A stretch of DNA of 64,000 nt from Porifericola rhodea (GTDB lineage Bacteria > Bacteroidota > Bacteroidia > Cytophagales > Cyclobacteriaceae). The position numbers and the translations under genes are program-made. Positions 46,327-54,780 of this stretch are shown one piece after another. The notes beneath the pieces are model-generated. The model saw nothing but the letters and a program-made list of their open reading frames with translations. It made no database searches and was not told the origin of the DNA. Numbering within the stretch: position 1 is the first letter of the stretch; each line of letters begins with the position of its first letter. The stretch is taken from assembly GCF_030506305.1 (NCBI RefSeq), contig NZ_CP119421.1, forward strand, positions 1,899,501-1,963,500, written 5' to 3'.

Positions 46327-46803
46327 AGTATCTTACTGCTTATTCAAAATATTAGATGCGTAGTGATAGAATGAATCTATTCTCCGGATAGATCTTAAGT
46401 AAAATTCAGGGTATGGTATTACTATACCCTTATTGGCTGCTTAGCAGCTTTTGAGGGAAGTCTGCCACAAACTGACTCATATGCAGGGTAGCCATGAGCA
46501 GATTGACATCGGAACTTCGGTAGATAAAGCGGGAGAATAGAAATGAAAAAAGTTGTGATTGAAAAAGAAGGAAACAGTGTAACTGTACTGTTGCCTTTAA
46601 GAGAAGCAGGCCTGAAACGATCAAGGCTCAGTTTTCGGTAATTGGCTAGAAATGTAAAAATCATGACTAAAGAGGCAATGCTAAAAAATATGGTATATGC
46701 CTGCCAAGCCTTTTCCTATGCATTGTAAGGCATTAGACACAAGCTTTACAGGCAATTTTATAAAAAATACAAACTGTCTCTCTCTAAATCTGCTACTATC
46801 AGC
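46327..46803. other. gene-free gap inside the RND efflux operon
   Basis: The 477 bases separate the adaptor and permease genes. They hold a near-perfect 23-bp palindrome (46408-46430), a short GC hairpin GCTGC-TTA-GCAGC followed by TTTT (46436-46452, plus strand), and only short open frames of low conviction. The gap may contain an internal promoter or attenuator for the permease (inference). Confidence 0.4.
46408..46430. promoter_or_regulatory. 23-bp near-perfect palindrome upstream of the RND permease
   Basis: The sequence is symmetric as AGGGTAT-n-GTA-n-TAC-n-ATACCCT, with only three unpaired positions. It lies 82-104 bases upstream of the permease ATG. Such spacing and symmetry fit a dimeric repressor operator. 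An attenuator hairpin is the alternative. No regulator gene is adjacent. Confidence 0.5.
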
Positions 46804-47979
46804 TTACTGTATGCTGGTAGTAGCGGTGTTGTTCATTAACAATTGACCGGGCTGTATAGGCTTCACTTTAACGCCATTTGCCAGTTTATTAATGCCGGAT
46901 ACTACGATTTTATCATCAGGGTTCAGGGTTTCGCCACTCACAATGTATTGTTTTCCACTACGCCCCTCTATCTGTATTTCTCTTCTTACTACAGTGCTAT
47001 CCTCTTCCTGAAACTTAAAGACAAACCTTTTGTCCTGAATAGATGTAGTAGCCCCCTGAGGAATAAGTATCGCATTAGGGTAAATCTGTTCCATAATAAT
47101 TTTGCCGGTGCTTCCGGATCTTAAAAGCGTATCAGGGTTGTCAAATTTTGCTCTTAAGTTGATAGAGCCCGTAGACTTGTCAATTTGTCCTGAATTGGCA
47201 TCTATGTTACCTGCTCTTTCGTACTCTGAGCCATCAGATAGTACAAGTTTTACCTCATTGTTCATCTTTTTAGAAGTAGAGTCGCCCTTCATCCGCTCAT
47301 AATACAGATAGTCTGACTCACTCATAGAAAAATAAACATATACATCCTCAATATTAGAAAGGGTGGTTAGAGGCTGATCATCAGTCTTTTTAACCAGGTT
47401 ACCAATAGATTTAGGAATTCTACCGATAAATCCGCTTACAGGAGCGCGGATGGTCGTAAACTCCAGATTGATACGCATATTTGCGGCCATGGCCTGTGCA
47501 CGATCCAGTGAAGACTGTGCTACTTCGTAATCAGCTTTAGCAGTCTCCATTCTTACCTCTGAAATTACTTCATTATCTATAAGAGGTTGAATTCGGTCAA
47601 TTTCAGTTTTTGCTTTCCTGAGTTTGGCCTGTTCAACCTTTACATTAGCGATAGCATTCTTTAGGTCTTCTTCGTAAGGCTGGCTGTTAATTTTAAATAA
47701 AGGCTGACCTTTCTCTACATAGTCTCCTTCATCTACATAAATTTCCTCAAGTATACCATCTACCTGAGGTCGGATTCCGACATTTTCTACACCTTCTATA
47801 GAGCCTAGATATTGAAATGACTTAGCCGCTTTTTCTTCCTGCAAGGTCATAACAGGAAGGGGAAGGCCTTCATCTTTTGGTTCAGTTTCCTGACAACTCA
47901 CTAGAGAAAGCAGCAAAAAAGCGGAAATAGCGAAGAAATAAATATTTTTATACGGGTAAAGACTGTTTCTCATTTTCAT
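46804..47979 (-). CDS. RND efflux periplasmic adaptor (membrane fusion lipoprotein)
   Basis: The 391-residue adaptor has a signal with lipobox LLSLVSC, so it is a lipoprotein of the inner membrane. Domains run lipoyl-like half (IRPQVDGILEEIYVDEGDYVEKG), alpha hairpin (about 90-150), second lipoyl half (TTIRAPVSGFIGRIPKSIGN), beta-barrel and membrane-proximal domain (VSGINKLANGVKVKP). It joins the RND permease to the TolC-type duct. It is the first gene of the operon, behind a promoter-overlapping palindrome. Confidence 0.94.
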   Translation of the reverse strand: MKMRNSLYPYKNIYFFAISAFLLLSLVSCQETEPKDEGLPLPVMTLQEEKAAKSFQYLGSIEGVENVGIRPQVDGILEEIYVDEGDYVEKGQPLFKINSQPYEEDLKNAIANVKVEQAKLRKAKTEIDRIQPLIDNEVISEVRMETAKADYEVAQSSLDRAQAMAANMRINLEFTTIRAPVSGFIGRIPKSIGNLVKKTDDQPLTTLSNIEDVYVYFSMSESDYLYYERMKGDSTSKKMNNEVKLVLSDGSEYERAGNIDANSGQIDKSTGSINLRAKFDNPDTLLRSGSTGKIIMEQIYPNAILIPQGATTSIQDKRFVFKFQEEDSTVVRREIQIEGRSGKQYIVSGETLNPDDKIVVSGINKLANGVKVKPIQPGQLLMNNTATTSIQ

Positions 47980-48010
47980 CCGTTTGTATAAGGTTGGTTT
48001 TTTTTCCGTT

Positions 48011-48018
48011 CAAAGGTC
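48011..48018 (-). promoter_or_regulatory. possible -7 box of the efflux operon
   Basis: The minus strand reads GACCTTTG, one base off TAnnTTTG, 32-39 bases from the adaptor ATG. The operator-like palindrome begins five bases further upstream, where the -33 element should lie. Confidence 0.35.
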
Positions 48019-48023
48019 AATAA

Positions 48024-48043
48024 CTGTTCTACAATAAGAACAG
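48024..48043. promoter_or_regulatory. operator-like palindrome upstream of the efflux operon
   Basis: A perfect inverted repeat CTGTTCT-N6-AGAACAG lies 45-64 bases upstream of the adaptor start and over the expected -33 region. This is a typical place for a TetR/AcrR- or MarR-type repressor. A second dyad, AGTGC-N8-GCACT at 48042-48059, abuts it. No regulator gene is encoded next to the operon in this window. Confidence 0.55.
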
Positions 48044-48292
48044 TGCGTCAGTCTGCACTCATAAACCCCTGTTTTTCAATAATTTGTTAATTATGGTTGG
48101 GATGACTTATCGGTAAAACCAATGATAGGTGTAGAATGTTTGGGTAATTTAATTACAGATTGTAGAAAAGTTCTGCACTTGGGGCTAACCACAATTAGTA
48201 GATTCTACAGTTAAAGTGCATAAAATAAAGATGACAAAGTCAGTTTTTGGCGATAAAAATATTTTTCTGTACTATAATCAATAGTAGCACAT

Positions 48293-50104
48293 TTACCCTA
48301 CCATTAGGTTGGCAGTAGGATACCTATAGTTTTCACTGGAAGCACGAGAACGAGTACTTAGCGCAACGGCAAAAGTGAGCGTGCCTACCCTACCTAAAAA
48401 CATAGATATAATGATCAACAACTTGCCTGCCGTACTAAGCTCTGCTGTAATCCCTGTACTCAAACCAACAGTGCCAAAAGCTGATACCTGTTCAAAAACC
48501 AGAGAAATTAATTCTATACCTTCTTCTGTAATGCTCAGCAGGAGTACAATAATGGCGTTGATAGCAATGCCGTAAAAGAAAATAGAAAGTGATTTATATA
48601 GAATTTCTGTAGGGATATAGCGGTTACTGATATGAATTCGCGACCTGCCCCTAGTGGTAGCTACTACAGACATCACAATCAGGTAAAAGGTAGATGTTTT
48701 GATACCTCCAGCCGTTGAGGCGGAGGCTCCTCCAATAAACATAAGAATCATCATCATGATAAGGGTAGGGCTCATCAGCTTAGAGATATCTACCGTATTA
48801 AAGCCCGCAGTACGAGTAGTCGCCGACTGAAAAAAGCTGGTAATCATGGCTTCAGTCATGTTTGAGTCTGCCAGTACATTATCTCTCTCTATCCAGTAAA
48901 AAAGGCCCATCCCTACCAATATCAGTATTACTGAGACATTAACTGCAATTTTAGTCCCGAGTTGCCAGTCTTTCCAGGGGTGTTCCAGTCGGTCCCGCAG
49001 GCGGCTGGGCGAGAATATATCTTTAATTGGGGCAAAGCCTATAGCTCCCAGTATTAGTGAAATGGCGAGAATAACGTGCAGTATGTAGTTGTTCCGTACA
49101 ACATCTTCGTACAATCCGTTGGTAAAGATGCTAAAGCCAGCATTACAGAAGGCAGATACAGCATGAAAGGCAGAGAAGAAAATTTTTTCTCCTACACTAT
49201 CAAAGGGAATATTCCAGCTAAGATACAATAAGACAAAGGTGCCAAACTCTATAAAAAAAGTGATGAAGATAATCTGGCGTAGTAGACTGCCCGAGGAAGA
49301 TAAGGTTTCGGTATCTAAATAATCAGGCACCAATGTTTTTTGACGAAAACTGGCCCCTCCACTTAAGAAAGACGCAAAGAAGGAGGCAAAAGACAAAATT
49401 CCTAACCCTCCCAGTTGTATGAGTACCAGAATAACCAACTGCCCTTTCATGGTAAAGAAAGTAGCAGTATCAACCACAATAAGGCCAGTAACACAGCTGG
49501 CACTTACTGCGGTAAAAAAGGCGTCTATTAAGCGCATGCTACCAGGCTGGGTAGTCATGGCAGGAAACATCAGCAGGATTGTGCCTACAGCTATCAAAAT
49601 AACAAAGCTGATGACAAAAGCCGCTCCCGGCCGCACCTTAATATTACTGATCAGGCTACTGGCTTTAGAAACTTCAAGTATTAAAATCAGGCTGAGCAGC
49701 ACGCTGGTAAAGTATTCTGCAAAAGCGGGCTCATCCACCATGCCTACCCACTGGTAAAGGTGTAACTCTGTACTGGAAAAAAGTGAGGCAACCTGGCGGC
49801 TAAGCAGTAAGGCCATCAAAGAGGCTTCAATCGGCCGTTCTTTGATAAACACTATGCGTTTGAAGGCATAGAGCCATTTTACAAAAAAAACGCCCAGGAA
49901 TATCCAAAGTACTACATTAATGGTAATGAAGATGCTGTGTTTTTCTTCCAGACTGATGCTAAACCCATAATTGTATAATAGGAGGCATAAGCCCAGTATA
50001 GTATTTACTGCATTGATCACATGGGTAGTGCGCAGAATAGCAGGTCGGCTGTCGTAAAGCAAATTATTGAGCCTCTTGACTACAATATCTTTGCTTAGCT
50101 TCAT
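48293..50104 (-). CDS. KtrB/TrkH-family cation channel with N-terminal extension
   Basis: The 603-residue membrane protein has four pore repeats, with filter motifs SASCVTGL, SAFCNAGF, TTRTAGF and SAFGTVGLSTG, and the gating loop SASTAGGIKTS. About 150 residues with extra hydrophobic segments precede the core, making it longer than the TrkH encoded at 40198. It is therefore a second, different K+ or Na+/K+ uptake channel. Its start overlaps the stop of the heptose kinase gene by four bases, so the two are co-translated. No second TrkA/KtrA gene lies beside it, so its gating subunit must be the TrkA of the other locus or one elsewhere. Confidence 0.92.
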   Translation of the reverse strand: MKLSKDIVVKRLNNLLYDSRPAILRTTHVINAVNTILGLCLLLYNYGFSISLEEKHSIFITINVVLWIFLGVFFVKWLYAFKRIVFIKERPIEASLMALLLSRQVASLFSSTELHLYQWVGMVDEPAFAEYFTSVLLSLILILEVSKASSLISNIKVRPGAAFVISFVILIAVGTILLMFPAMTTQPGSMRLIDAFFTAVSASCVTGLIVVDTATFFTMKGQLVILVLIQLGGLGILSFASFFASFLSGGASFRQKTLVPDYLDTETLSSSGSLLRQIIFITFFIEFGTFVLLYLSWNIPFDSVGEKIFFSAFHAVSAFCNAGFSIFTNGLYEDVVRNNYILHVILAISLILGAIGFAPIKDIFSPSRLRDRLEHPWKDWQLGTKIAVNVSVILILVGMGLFYWIERDNVLADSNMTEAMITSFFQSATTRTAGFNTVDISKLMSPTLIMMMILMFIGGASASTAGGIKTSTFYLIVMSVVATTRGRSRIHISNRYIPTEILYKSLSIFFYGIAINAIIVLLLSITEEGIELISLVFEQVSAFGTVGLSTGITAELSTAGKLLIIISMFLGRVGTLTFAVALSTRSRASSENYRYPTANLMVG

Positions 50105-51147
50105 GTAAGTAGGGTGTTTTGGCCTAGCACTTTTTTCGCTTCTTCTAAAAGGCGTTTATACTCTATTGAAACTACCCCAGTATACTCACATACTATTCCT
50201 CCTCCCAGATTTGCCAGTTCGGCAAGCAGCCTTGGAGAAAGTTCAAGTGCCAGACAAAGGGCCGCAATACTAATTACTGTATCGCCAGCTCCTGATACAT
50301 CTGCAATTTTGCGAATATGCGCAGGAATGACGTGTTTTTCCTCTTGCCCATGATAAGCAGCGTCTATGTATACCCCCTTCTCTGACATGGTAACAAAAGT
50401 AGTATTTACCTGCAATAGAGCTTTAAGTTTGGTAGAAGCCTGCGCAACTGCCTGCTCCGTAGTGAGCGAGGTCTCGTGTTTTTCTTTGTGCAGAGCCAGG
50501 CCTTCTACCTGCATACCCTCTCTTAGCTCTTTAAGGTTGGGCTTAAAAAGTGTAGCTTCTTTGTAGTGTAAAAAGTTGCGGCGTTTAGGATCAACGGTAG
50601 TAGGTATCTGATGTTTTTTTGCCAGGGCGATAGTTTGCTGTATCAGTGGTTCGCTGAGTACGCCTTTATCGTAATCCTGGAAGATAACCACATCTGCCTG
50701 AGGAAGTAGTTTTTCTATCACCTTCAGCAGTGATTCCCGGTCTTCATCTATAAGTAATTCATCATCTTCGGAATCTACCCTGAGCATTTGTTGAGAACCC
50801 GCAATTACACGTTCTTTTACAGTGGTAAGGCGGTTTTTACTTTTGACGATACCTGCTCCGGATATATTTTGCTCTTCCAGCAAGCTATGGAAGTCACCCG
50901 CAGCATGGTCATCTCCTATCACAGCGCAAAGAAGAGGGGTAGCACCCAGGGCCTGTACATTAAGAGCGACATTTGCCGCACCTCCTAATCTTTTTTCTCT
51001 TTTGCGTACGTGTACAATAGGCACAGGAGCTTCAGGAGAGATACGTTCTACCTTTCCCCAGATATAGGCATCCAGCATGACATCACCTATGATCAATACT
51101 TTCAGGTCACGAAAGGCCTCAAATATTTCGTCTAAAGTCTTCCCCAT
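50101..51147 (-). CDS. PfkB-family D-glycero-beta-D-manno-heptose-7-phosphate kinase-like
   Basis: The 348-residue protein matches the kinase half of HldE (RfaE domain I), which phosphorylates heptose 7-phosphate for the LPS core. Motifs include LIIGDVMLDAYIWGKVERIS, APVPIVHVRKREKRLGGAANVA and the catalytic GAGDT Asp in DVSGAGDT. The nucleotidyltransferase half is absent, so the second step would need a separate protein. Another PfkB sugar kinase cannot be fully excluded. It lies just behind the terminator of the aminotransferase gene, and its stop overlaps the start of the KtrB-like channel gene. Confidence 0.87.
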   Translation of the reverse strand: MGKTLDEIFEAFRDLKVLIIGDVMLDAYIWGKVERISPEAPVPIVHVRKREKRLGGAANVALNVQALGATPLLCAVIGDDHAAGDFHSLLEEQNISGAGIVKSKNRLTTVKERVIAGSQQMLRVDSEDDELLIDEDRESLLKVIEKLLPQADVVIFQDYDKGVLSEPLIQQTIALAKKHQIPTTVDPKRRNFLHYKEATLFKPNLKELREGMQVEGLALHKEKHETSLTTEQAVAQASTKLKALLQVNTTFVTMSEKGVYIDAAYHGQEEKHVIPAHIRKIADVSGAGDTVISIAALCLALELSPRLLAELANLGGGIVCEYTGVVSIEYKRLLEEAKKVLGQNTLLT

Positions 51148-51160
51148 CTCCTATAAGCTA

Positions 51161-51190
51161 AAAAGTCCCTCTGCTAAGAGGGACTCTTTT
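51161..51190 (-). terminator. aminotransferase terminator
   Basis: A 9-bp perfect stem AGTCCCTCT / AGAGGGACT with a 4-base loop lies in the 50 bases between the aminotransferase and heptose kinase genes. The minus-strand transcript ends in a T-run after the stem. Confidence 0.8.
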
Positions 51191-51197
51191 AAATAAA

Positions 51198-52394
51198 TTA
51201 CTTCAGTTTACTTAATGCTTCTTTAATACGGCTGATCGCTTCCTCCAACTGCTCGTCAGATGCGGCGTAAGAAAGGCGTACGCACTTAGGCGCGCCAAAT
51301 GCTTCGCCAGTAACCAGAGAAACGTGGGCTGTATTTAATATATACATGCACAAGTCTCCGGCATTGTTAATAGTAGTTTCACCATCAGACTTGCCAAAGT
51401 ACTCACTCACATCCGGGAAAATATAGAAAGCACCATTAGGCTCATAGGTTTTGATACCAGGTACCTCCTGTAGTTTTTCCAATACCAAAGCTCTACGTCG
51501 CAGGTAAGCCTTTGCCATCTCCTGAGTAGGCGCCATATCGCCGTTAAGTGCGGCAATAGCTGCACGCTGCGCAATACCATTGGTGCCAGAAGTAAACTGT
51601 CCCTGAATTTTTCCGCAAGCTTTAGCGATAGGAAGAGGAGCGGCAATATAGCCAAGTCGCCAGCCCGTCATGGCATAACCTTTAGAGAAACCATTAACCG
51701 TAACTGTGCGCTCCATCATACCAGGCATACTGGCAATACTCACATGCTCGCCGCTAAAGTTGATGTGCTCATAAATTTCGTCGGCTACAACTATAATTTC
51801 AGGATGGTCTGCTAATACTTCGGCCATTGCGCTGAGTTCTTCACGATTAAAAACAGCGCCAGTAGGATTGCAGGGAGAAGAGAATATTACCGCTTTGGTT
51901 TTAGAGGTAATAGCTTCTTTAAGCTGATCTGAAGTAGCCTTGAAGTTGTTTTCTATATCCCCGTTGATGAATACAGGTACTCCTTCTGCCAGCTTAATAA
52001 TTTCTGCATAGCTTACCCAGTAAGGCGCGTACACAATTACCTCATCGCCCGCGTTAAGCAGGCACATAAAAGTGTTAGCAATAGATTGCTTGGCACCGGT
52101 AGAAACAACTATCTGCTCAGGAGTATAGCTGAGCTTATTTTCTCTCTCCAGCTTGTCTGCGATGGCCTGACGTAGATCCAGGTAGCCGGGTACAGGAGAG
52201 TAGGAGAAATATTTACCCTCGTCAATAGCGTCTTTAGCAGCTTCGCAAATATGCTTGGGAGTCTTGAAGTCAGGTTCGCCCAGACTCAGGCTAATAACAT
52301 CAACACCCTTTGATTTTAATTCACGTGCTTTTTGAGCCATGGCAATGGTTGCCGACTCTTCCATGGCCTTAATTCTGTCGGATAGTTGCTCCAT
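51198..52394 (-). CDS. aspartate/aromatic-type aminotransferase (class I)
   Basis: The 398-residue PLP enzyme is a class I aminotransferase of the Ib type, close to AspC of thermophiles and Bacteroidetes. The PLP lysine is in NGFSKGYAMTGWRLGY. The pyridine-ring Asp is in IVVADEIYEHINF, SSPCNPTGAVF is the conserved loop, and CVRLSYAASDEQL holds the substrate-carboxylate Arg. It likely converts aspartate and 2-oxoglutarate to oxaloacetate and glutamate; the range may include aromatic acids. A promoter-like box TAATTTTG lies at 52450-52457 on the minus strand. It is a single-gene unit. Confidence 0.92.
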   Translation of the reverse strand: MEQLSDRIKAMEESATIAMAQKARELKSKGVDVISLSLGEPDFKTPKHICEAAKDAIDEGKYFSYSPVPGYLDLRQAIADKLERENKLSYTPEQIVVSTGAKQSIANTFMCLLNAGDEVIVYAPYWVSYAEIIKLAEGVPVFINGDIENNFKATSDQLKEAITSKTKAVIFSSPCNPTGAVFNREELSAMAEVLADHPEIIVVADEIYEHINFSGEHVSIASMPGMMERTVTVNGFSKGYAMTGWRLGYIAAPLPIAKACGKIQGQFTSGTNGIAQRAAIAALNGDMAPTQEMAKAYLRRRALVLEKLQEVPGIKTYEPNGAFYIFPDVSEYFGKSDGETTINNAGDLCMYILNTAHVSLVTGEAFGAPKCVRLSYAASDEQLEEAISRIKEALSKLK

Positions 52395-52449
52395 AGTGTA
52401 TAATATTTAGTAATAGGTGTGTTTTGACTGATAAAAACGCAAAACGGGG

Positions 52450-52457
52450 CAAAATTA
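52450..52457 (-). promoter_or_regulatory. -7 box of the aminotransferase gene
   Basis: The minus strand reads TAATTTTG, matching TAnnTTTG, 56-63 bases upstream of the ATG at 52394. No convincing -33 box was seen. Confidence 0.4.
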
Positions 52458-52591
52458 ATGATTACTGTTTAGAGATACTAGGTTTAAGATTGAAAGTATG
52501 TCCCTTATCTTGTAAAAATACGTAACAGATGGCTTGTATTCTTATAAAGTATTCACTGATAATTTAGAAATATTGCGATTATTTTATGAAC

Positions 52592-52620
52592 TTTGGGCGT
52601 TATGAACTTGTCTATATACT
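52592..52620 (+). promoter_or_regulatory. possible tmRNA promoter
   Basis: TTTG at 52592-52595 and TATATACT at 52613-52620 are separated by 17 bases and end six bases before the mature 5' end of tmRNA. The second element departs from TAnnTTTG, so confidence is limited. Confidence 0.35.
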
Positions 52621-52625
52621 AGCAC

Positions 52626-53031
52626 GGGGCCGACCGGTTTTGACAGGATGAGCGGTTACGTGTGTAAGCATGCAGGCACATAGGGTGAGTGCCTTGATCA
52701 ATAGCTCTAACACTATAATTGGCGAATCTAATTACGCCATGGCTGCCTAATTTTAGCCTGATATAGGTTAAAATTTGGGCTTACGGTTGAGCGACAACGC
52801 TCCCGGGCCACATCCCACAAAGCCTCTGTTCTTTAGGTTTTGAGTCTGGGGTGTCGAAATTTAGAACTAGCATGAGTAGGGCTGTGATGCTTATGCGAAA
52901 CCCAATCGCAGCTAAGGTGATGTTCGGTTGCTTTCTACCATTCGTCACCCGACAATCCAAAGTAAAGCTAAGCATGTAGAAGCCACGATAGTTGCCTTCT
53001 CTGGACGAGGGTTCGAATCCCTCCGGCTCCA
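52626..53031 (+). ncRNA. ssrA: transfer-messenger RNA (tmRNA)
   Basis: tmRNA rescues stalled ribosomes and tags the unfinished protein for proteolysis. The 5' end GGGGCCG pairs over seven bases with CGGCTCC at the 3' end (one G-U). The 5' GGGGCCGACCGGTTTTGACA and the T-arm GGTTCGAATCCC are diagnostic. The resume codon and tag are at 52721-52750: GGC GAA TCT AAT TAC GCC ATG GCT GCC TAA, giving GESNYAMAA. The tail CCA is not encoded; after the discriminator A the gene reads CAAAA. The length of about 406 bases is usual. It has its own terminator. Confidence 0.97.
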
Positions 53032-53053
53032 CAAAAGGATTTCATATTACTTC

Positions 53054-53088
53054 AAACCCCTTCAGATTCCTTTCTGGAGGGGTTTTTT
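53054..53088 (+). terminator. tmRNA terminator
   Basis: A 12-bp stem (AAACCCCTTCAG / CTGGAGGGGTTT, one G-U) with an 8-base loop and a T6 run starts 22 bases after the tmRNA 3' end. Confidence 0.9.
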
Positions 53089-53341
53089 GTTTGTCAATAT
53101 TTTTTTTCTGAGAGCACCTTAAGCCTGAAATAAAAAAGAGTAACATGGGAGATATTTCGCATAGTTGCGATGGAATGGATAAGTCATACATAATAAATGC
53201 CGAGCTTGATTAACGAAACCAGACTCCTGATAAAATTTTGTATTCTTATATTTAGTATTGACTGTTGTGAGTCTTAGGCTTTCTGCTAAATTTATTCTTT
53301 ACACAAGTGTATAATTACGATCTCTTAACACAACCTAAAAC
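53089..53341. other. non-coding stretch between tmRNA and the ThuA-like gene
   Basis: With the tmRNA terminator this makes a 310-base gap. It is AT-rich. No direct repeat of the tmRNA 3' end, no clear promoter and no credible small gene were noticed. Confidence 0.3.
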
Positions 53342-54421
53342 ATGAAGTTCATGATAAAGCTAAACTGGGTATTTGCCGCTTTTATTTTACTGGCAGCCTG
53401 CGGACAGGCTAGCGAAAACGAATCCTCTTCCAAAGGAAATGATTCTTCTAAATTTAAGACTTTAATTATTGATGGACAGAATAACCATTATATATGGCCC
53501 AAAACTACAATGATGATGCAGGATTATCTTGAGCAAAGTGGGTTGTTTGAAGTAGATATCCATCGTATGGACTCCGTATGGTTAGGCATTAAATACAATC
53601 AGTCTCGGCCAGAACCTTATACATATTTTATAGAAACTTACCCTCTGGATTCTAGTACTTACGGACTGTCTCATGAGCCTATAAAAACATCCCAGTTTTC
53701 TATAGATTTTAGTCAGTATGACCTCATTGTTTCTAATATGGGGGCGGAGTCTGCCGAGTGGCCAGAAGAAACCAAAAAAAACTTTGAGAGCTATATGAAA
53801 AATGGTGGCGGTCTGGTAGTGGTTCATGCTGCAAACAATGCCTGGGGAGATTGGGAAGAGTACAATAAAATGATTGGTCTGGGTGCCTGGGGTGGGCGAG
53901 ATAGTGCCACAGGTCCTTATGTCTACTATACAGAAGAGGGAGCGTTAGAAAAAGACTCTTCTGCCGGAGTGTGTGGGTCTCATGGTAAAGAGTATGATTT
54001 TGTGCTTACTACTCGTGCACCTGAGCACCCTATCATGGAAGGCCTGCCGAGCGAATGGCTACATGCTCAGGACGAACTATATGAACGTATGCGTGGTCCT
54101 TTTGAAAATGCTACCATATTGGCTACCGCTTATTCTGATGTAGAAAGAAATGCTCCGCCCTGGAATCCTTCTTTAAAGGGTATGGGGCAGCATGTGCCTC
54201 TCTTGATGGCAATTAATTATGGGCAGGGCCGGGTCTTCCATACCGCGCTTGGGCACTTCGACTATTCTATGGAGTGCGTGGGTTTTATTACTACCCTGCT
54301 GCGAGGTGCAGAGTGGGCGGCTAGTGGCAAAGTAAGTCAGGCAGTTCCTGAAGACTTTCCGTCCGCAGAGCAAACAGCATCCCGAAGTTGGAAGGGTCAA
54401 AAAAGCGCTGCGCTAAAATAA
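53342..54421 (+). CDS. ThuA-like domain lipoprotein
   Basis: The 359-residue protein has a signal ending in the lipobox LLAAC, followed by a Ser-rich tether (ENESSSKGNDSSK), so it is an exported lipoprotein. The rest is a ThuA-like class I glutamine amidotransferase fold: LIIDGQNNHYIWP, YDLIVSNMGAESAEWPEE, MKNGGGLVVVHAANNAWGDW and GQGRVFHTALGHFDYSM. ThuA proteins belong to sugar (for example trehalose) or osmolyte utilisation loci, and in Bacteroidetes this form is frequent but uncharacterised. It stands alone and has its own terminator. Confidence 0.85.
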   Translation: MKFMIKLNWVFAAFILLAACGQASENESSSKGNDSSKFKTLIIDGQNNHYIWPKTTMMMQDYLEQSGLFEVDIHRMDSVWLGIKYNQSRPEPYTYFIETYPLDSSTYGLSHEPIKTSQFSIDFSQYDLIVSNMGAESAEWPEETKKNFESYMKNGGGLVVVHAANNAWGDWEEYNKMIGLGAWGGRDSATGPYVYYTEEGALEKDSSAGVCGSHGKEYDFVLTTRAPEHPIMEGLPSEWLHAQDELYERMRGPFENATILATAYSDVERNAPPWNPSLKGMGQHVPLLMAINYGQGRVFHTALGHFDYSMECVGFITTLLRGAEWAASGKVSQAVPEDFPSAEQTASRSWKGQKSAALK

Positions 54422-54457
54422 TTTAAGCGAAACTTTGTTAGTTTTTTAGAAATAGGT

Positions 54458-54485
54458 TTGGCTCACATCATGGATAGTGAGCCAA
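54458..54485 (+). terminator. ThuA-like gene terminator
   Basis: A perfect 9-bp stem TTGGCTCAC / GTGAGCCAA with a 10-base loop lies 37 bases after the stop. It is followed by a T-containing stretch. Confidence 0.65.
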
Positions 54486-54743
54486 TTCTGCTTTAAGTAT
54501 AGGTTAAGTGGTTTTAATCCTATAATTAGCTCTCCTATTACTAGTGCAGTAAGCAGATATGTCTCCTGAATAAGCTGTACTCGAGAAGGTGTTTGCTGTC
54601 TTAACTTTAAAACTTTTGACTTAAAACTGTGTGAGGGTGAAATTTGTCTTCAAACAATAAACTTTTATTCTCAATACTGTCTTATGCATATTTTGTAAGC
54701 TGTTTTGTTAATGCCTTTTGAGTCCGCATATTGCAGGCATTAC

Positions 54744-54751
54744 TAAATTTG
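54744..54751 (+). promoter_or_regulatory. -7 box of the tyrosine recombinase gene
   Basis: TAAATTTG fits TAnnTTTG and lies 30-37 bases before the ATG. A TTTG at 54717-54720 lies 23 bases upstream, somewhat far for a -33 box. Confidence 0.45.
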
Positions 54752-54780
54752 GGTACGATTTGAGTTCAGGCTAAGAAATT

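Larger units (their letters stand above)
47980..48292. other. intergenic control region of the efflux operon
   Basis: Apart from the operator-like palindrome, the second dyad and the -7-like box listed separately, the 313 bases hold no convincing gene. Confidence 0.4.
54422..54780. other. 359-base intergenic stretch upstream of the recombinase
   Basis: It contains the ThuA terminator, then AT-rich sequence and a TAAATTTG box (54744-54751). No open frame of note is present. Confidence 0.35.

Noticed and set aside
46543-46641. 32-residue plus-strand frame MKKVVIEKEGNSV... with a purine-rich upstream stretch
   Set aside because: It is short, opposite to the operon direction and without a recognisable motif. 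A toxin/antitoxin or leader role cannot be supported.
46422-46664. 80-codon minus-strand frame in the efflux operon gap
   Set aside because: No domain, signal or family resemblance is visible, and it crosses the palindrome. I treat it as chance.
52781-53032. 83-codon minus-strand frame beginning MEPEGFEPSS
   Set aside because: It is the reverse translation of the tmRNA 3' end. This text is a well-known false protein from tRNA-like ends.
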